Shown: positions 7,124-7,193 of the stretch, one piece after another | Numbering within the stretch: the first letter of the stretch is position 1 | How the letters are laid out: every line of letters begins with the position of its first letter | Assembly (NCBI GenBank): GCA_003529705.1 | Contig: DPVA01000161.1 | Coordinates: 1-7,193, forward strand | DNA length: 7,193 bases | DNA from: Gammaproteobacteria bacterium | Lineage (GTDB): Bacteria > Pseudomonadota > Gammaproteobacteria > Arenicellales > UBA868 | Direction of reading: 5' to 3' | The notes under the pieces: model-generated | What the model was told of the DNA's origin: nothing | The model's database searches: none | What the model saw: the letters and a program-made list of their open reading frames with translations, nothing else | Made by a program: the position numbers and the translations under genes

Positions 7124-7193
7124 ATGTAAGGTCGCAAGATTGGGGTGGGCGTGAGGATTCCGGCCCTTAGTGGGCGCGCATCCTGGAAGGATT

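Noticed and set aside
7124..7193. Possible 3' end of rpsU or of a tRNA on the minus strand (reads AATCCTTCCAGGATGCGCGC then CCA)
   Set aside because: None of the three minus-strand frames gives an S21-like ending such as RRTRLY. Placing the T-loop at AAT leaves the CCA four bases too far for the T-stem plus acceptor length. The visible stretch is too short to call.

Overview
The window looks like chromosomal core DNA from a proteobacterium, most likely a gammaproteobacterium. The main reason is a GatB/YqeY-like gene, dnaG and rpoD lying in that order on the minus strand, which is the usual order of the macromolecular-synthesis locus in that group. DnaG and RpoD also read closely like the enterobacterial proteins from memory. 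The heme A synthase implies an aerobe with a heme-A-containing cytochrome oxidase.

Layout. Positions 1-156 (minus) hold the first 52 codons of a class I SAM-dependent methyltransferase that runs off the left edge. It is divergent from a complete short-chain dehydrogenase/reductase (303-1082, plus). Positions 1083-1880 hold no intact gene. They hold the wreck of one gene, spread over three reading frames with an internal stop (about 1134-1731, plus). It resembles a conserved uncharacterised protein family recognisable by its SRTDTGDGA and DIYHH/WKDF motifs. A short hydrophobic open stretch follows at 1741-1839. A strong symmetric terminator at 1880-1909 separates this decayed region from rpoD.

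Positions 1927-3738 (minus) encode the primary sigma factor RpoD with a GTG start. A good extended -10 promoter lies just upstream, in the gap to dnaG. dnaG (3810-5570, minus) encodes the replication primase. Upstream of dnaG the expected operon is interrupted: a heme A synthase gene (5616-6644, plus) sits on the opposite strand between dnaG and the GatB/YqeY-like gene (6674-7123, minus). dnaG therefore cannot be read from a promoter upstream of the YqeY-like gene without antisense transcription through ctaA, and probably has its own promoter in the 45-bp divergent gap.

I see no mobile element, CRISPR array, RNA gene or defence system. The most notable items are the ctaA insertion in a core operon and the multiply broken pseudogene. 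Most of the rest is ordinary housekeeping.
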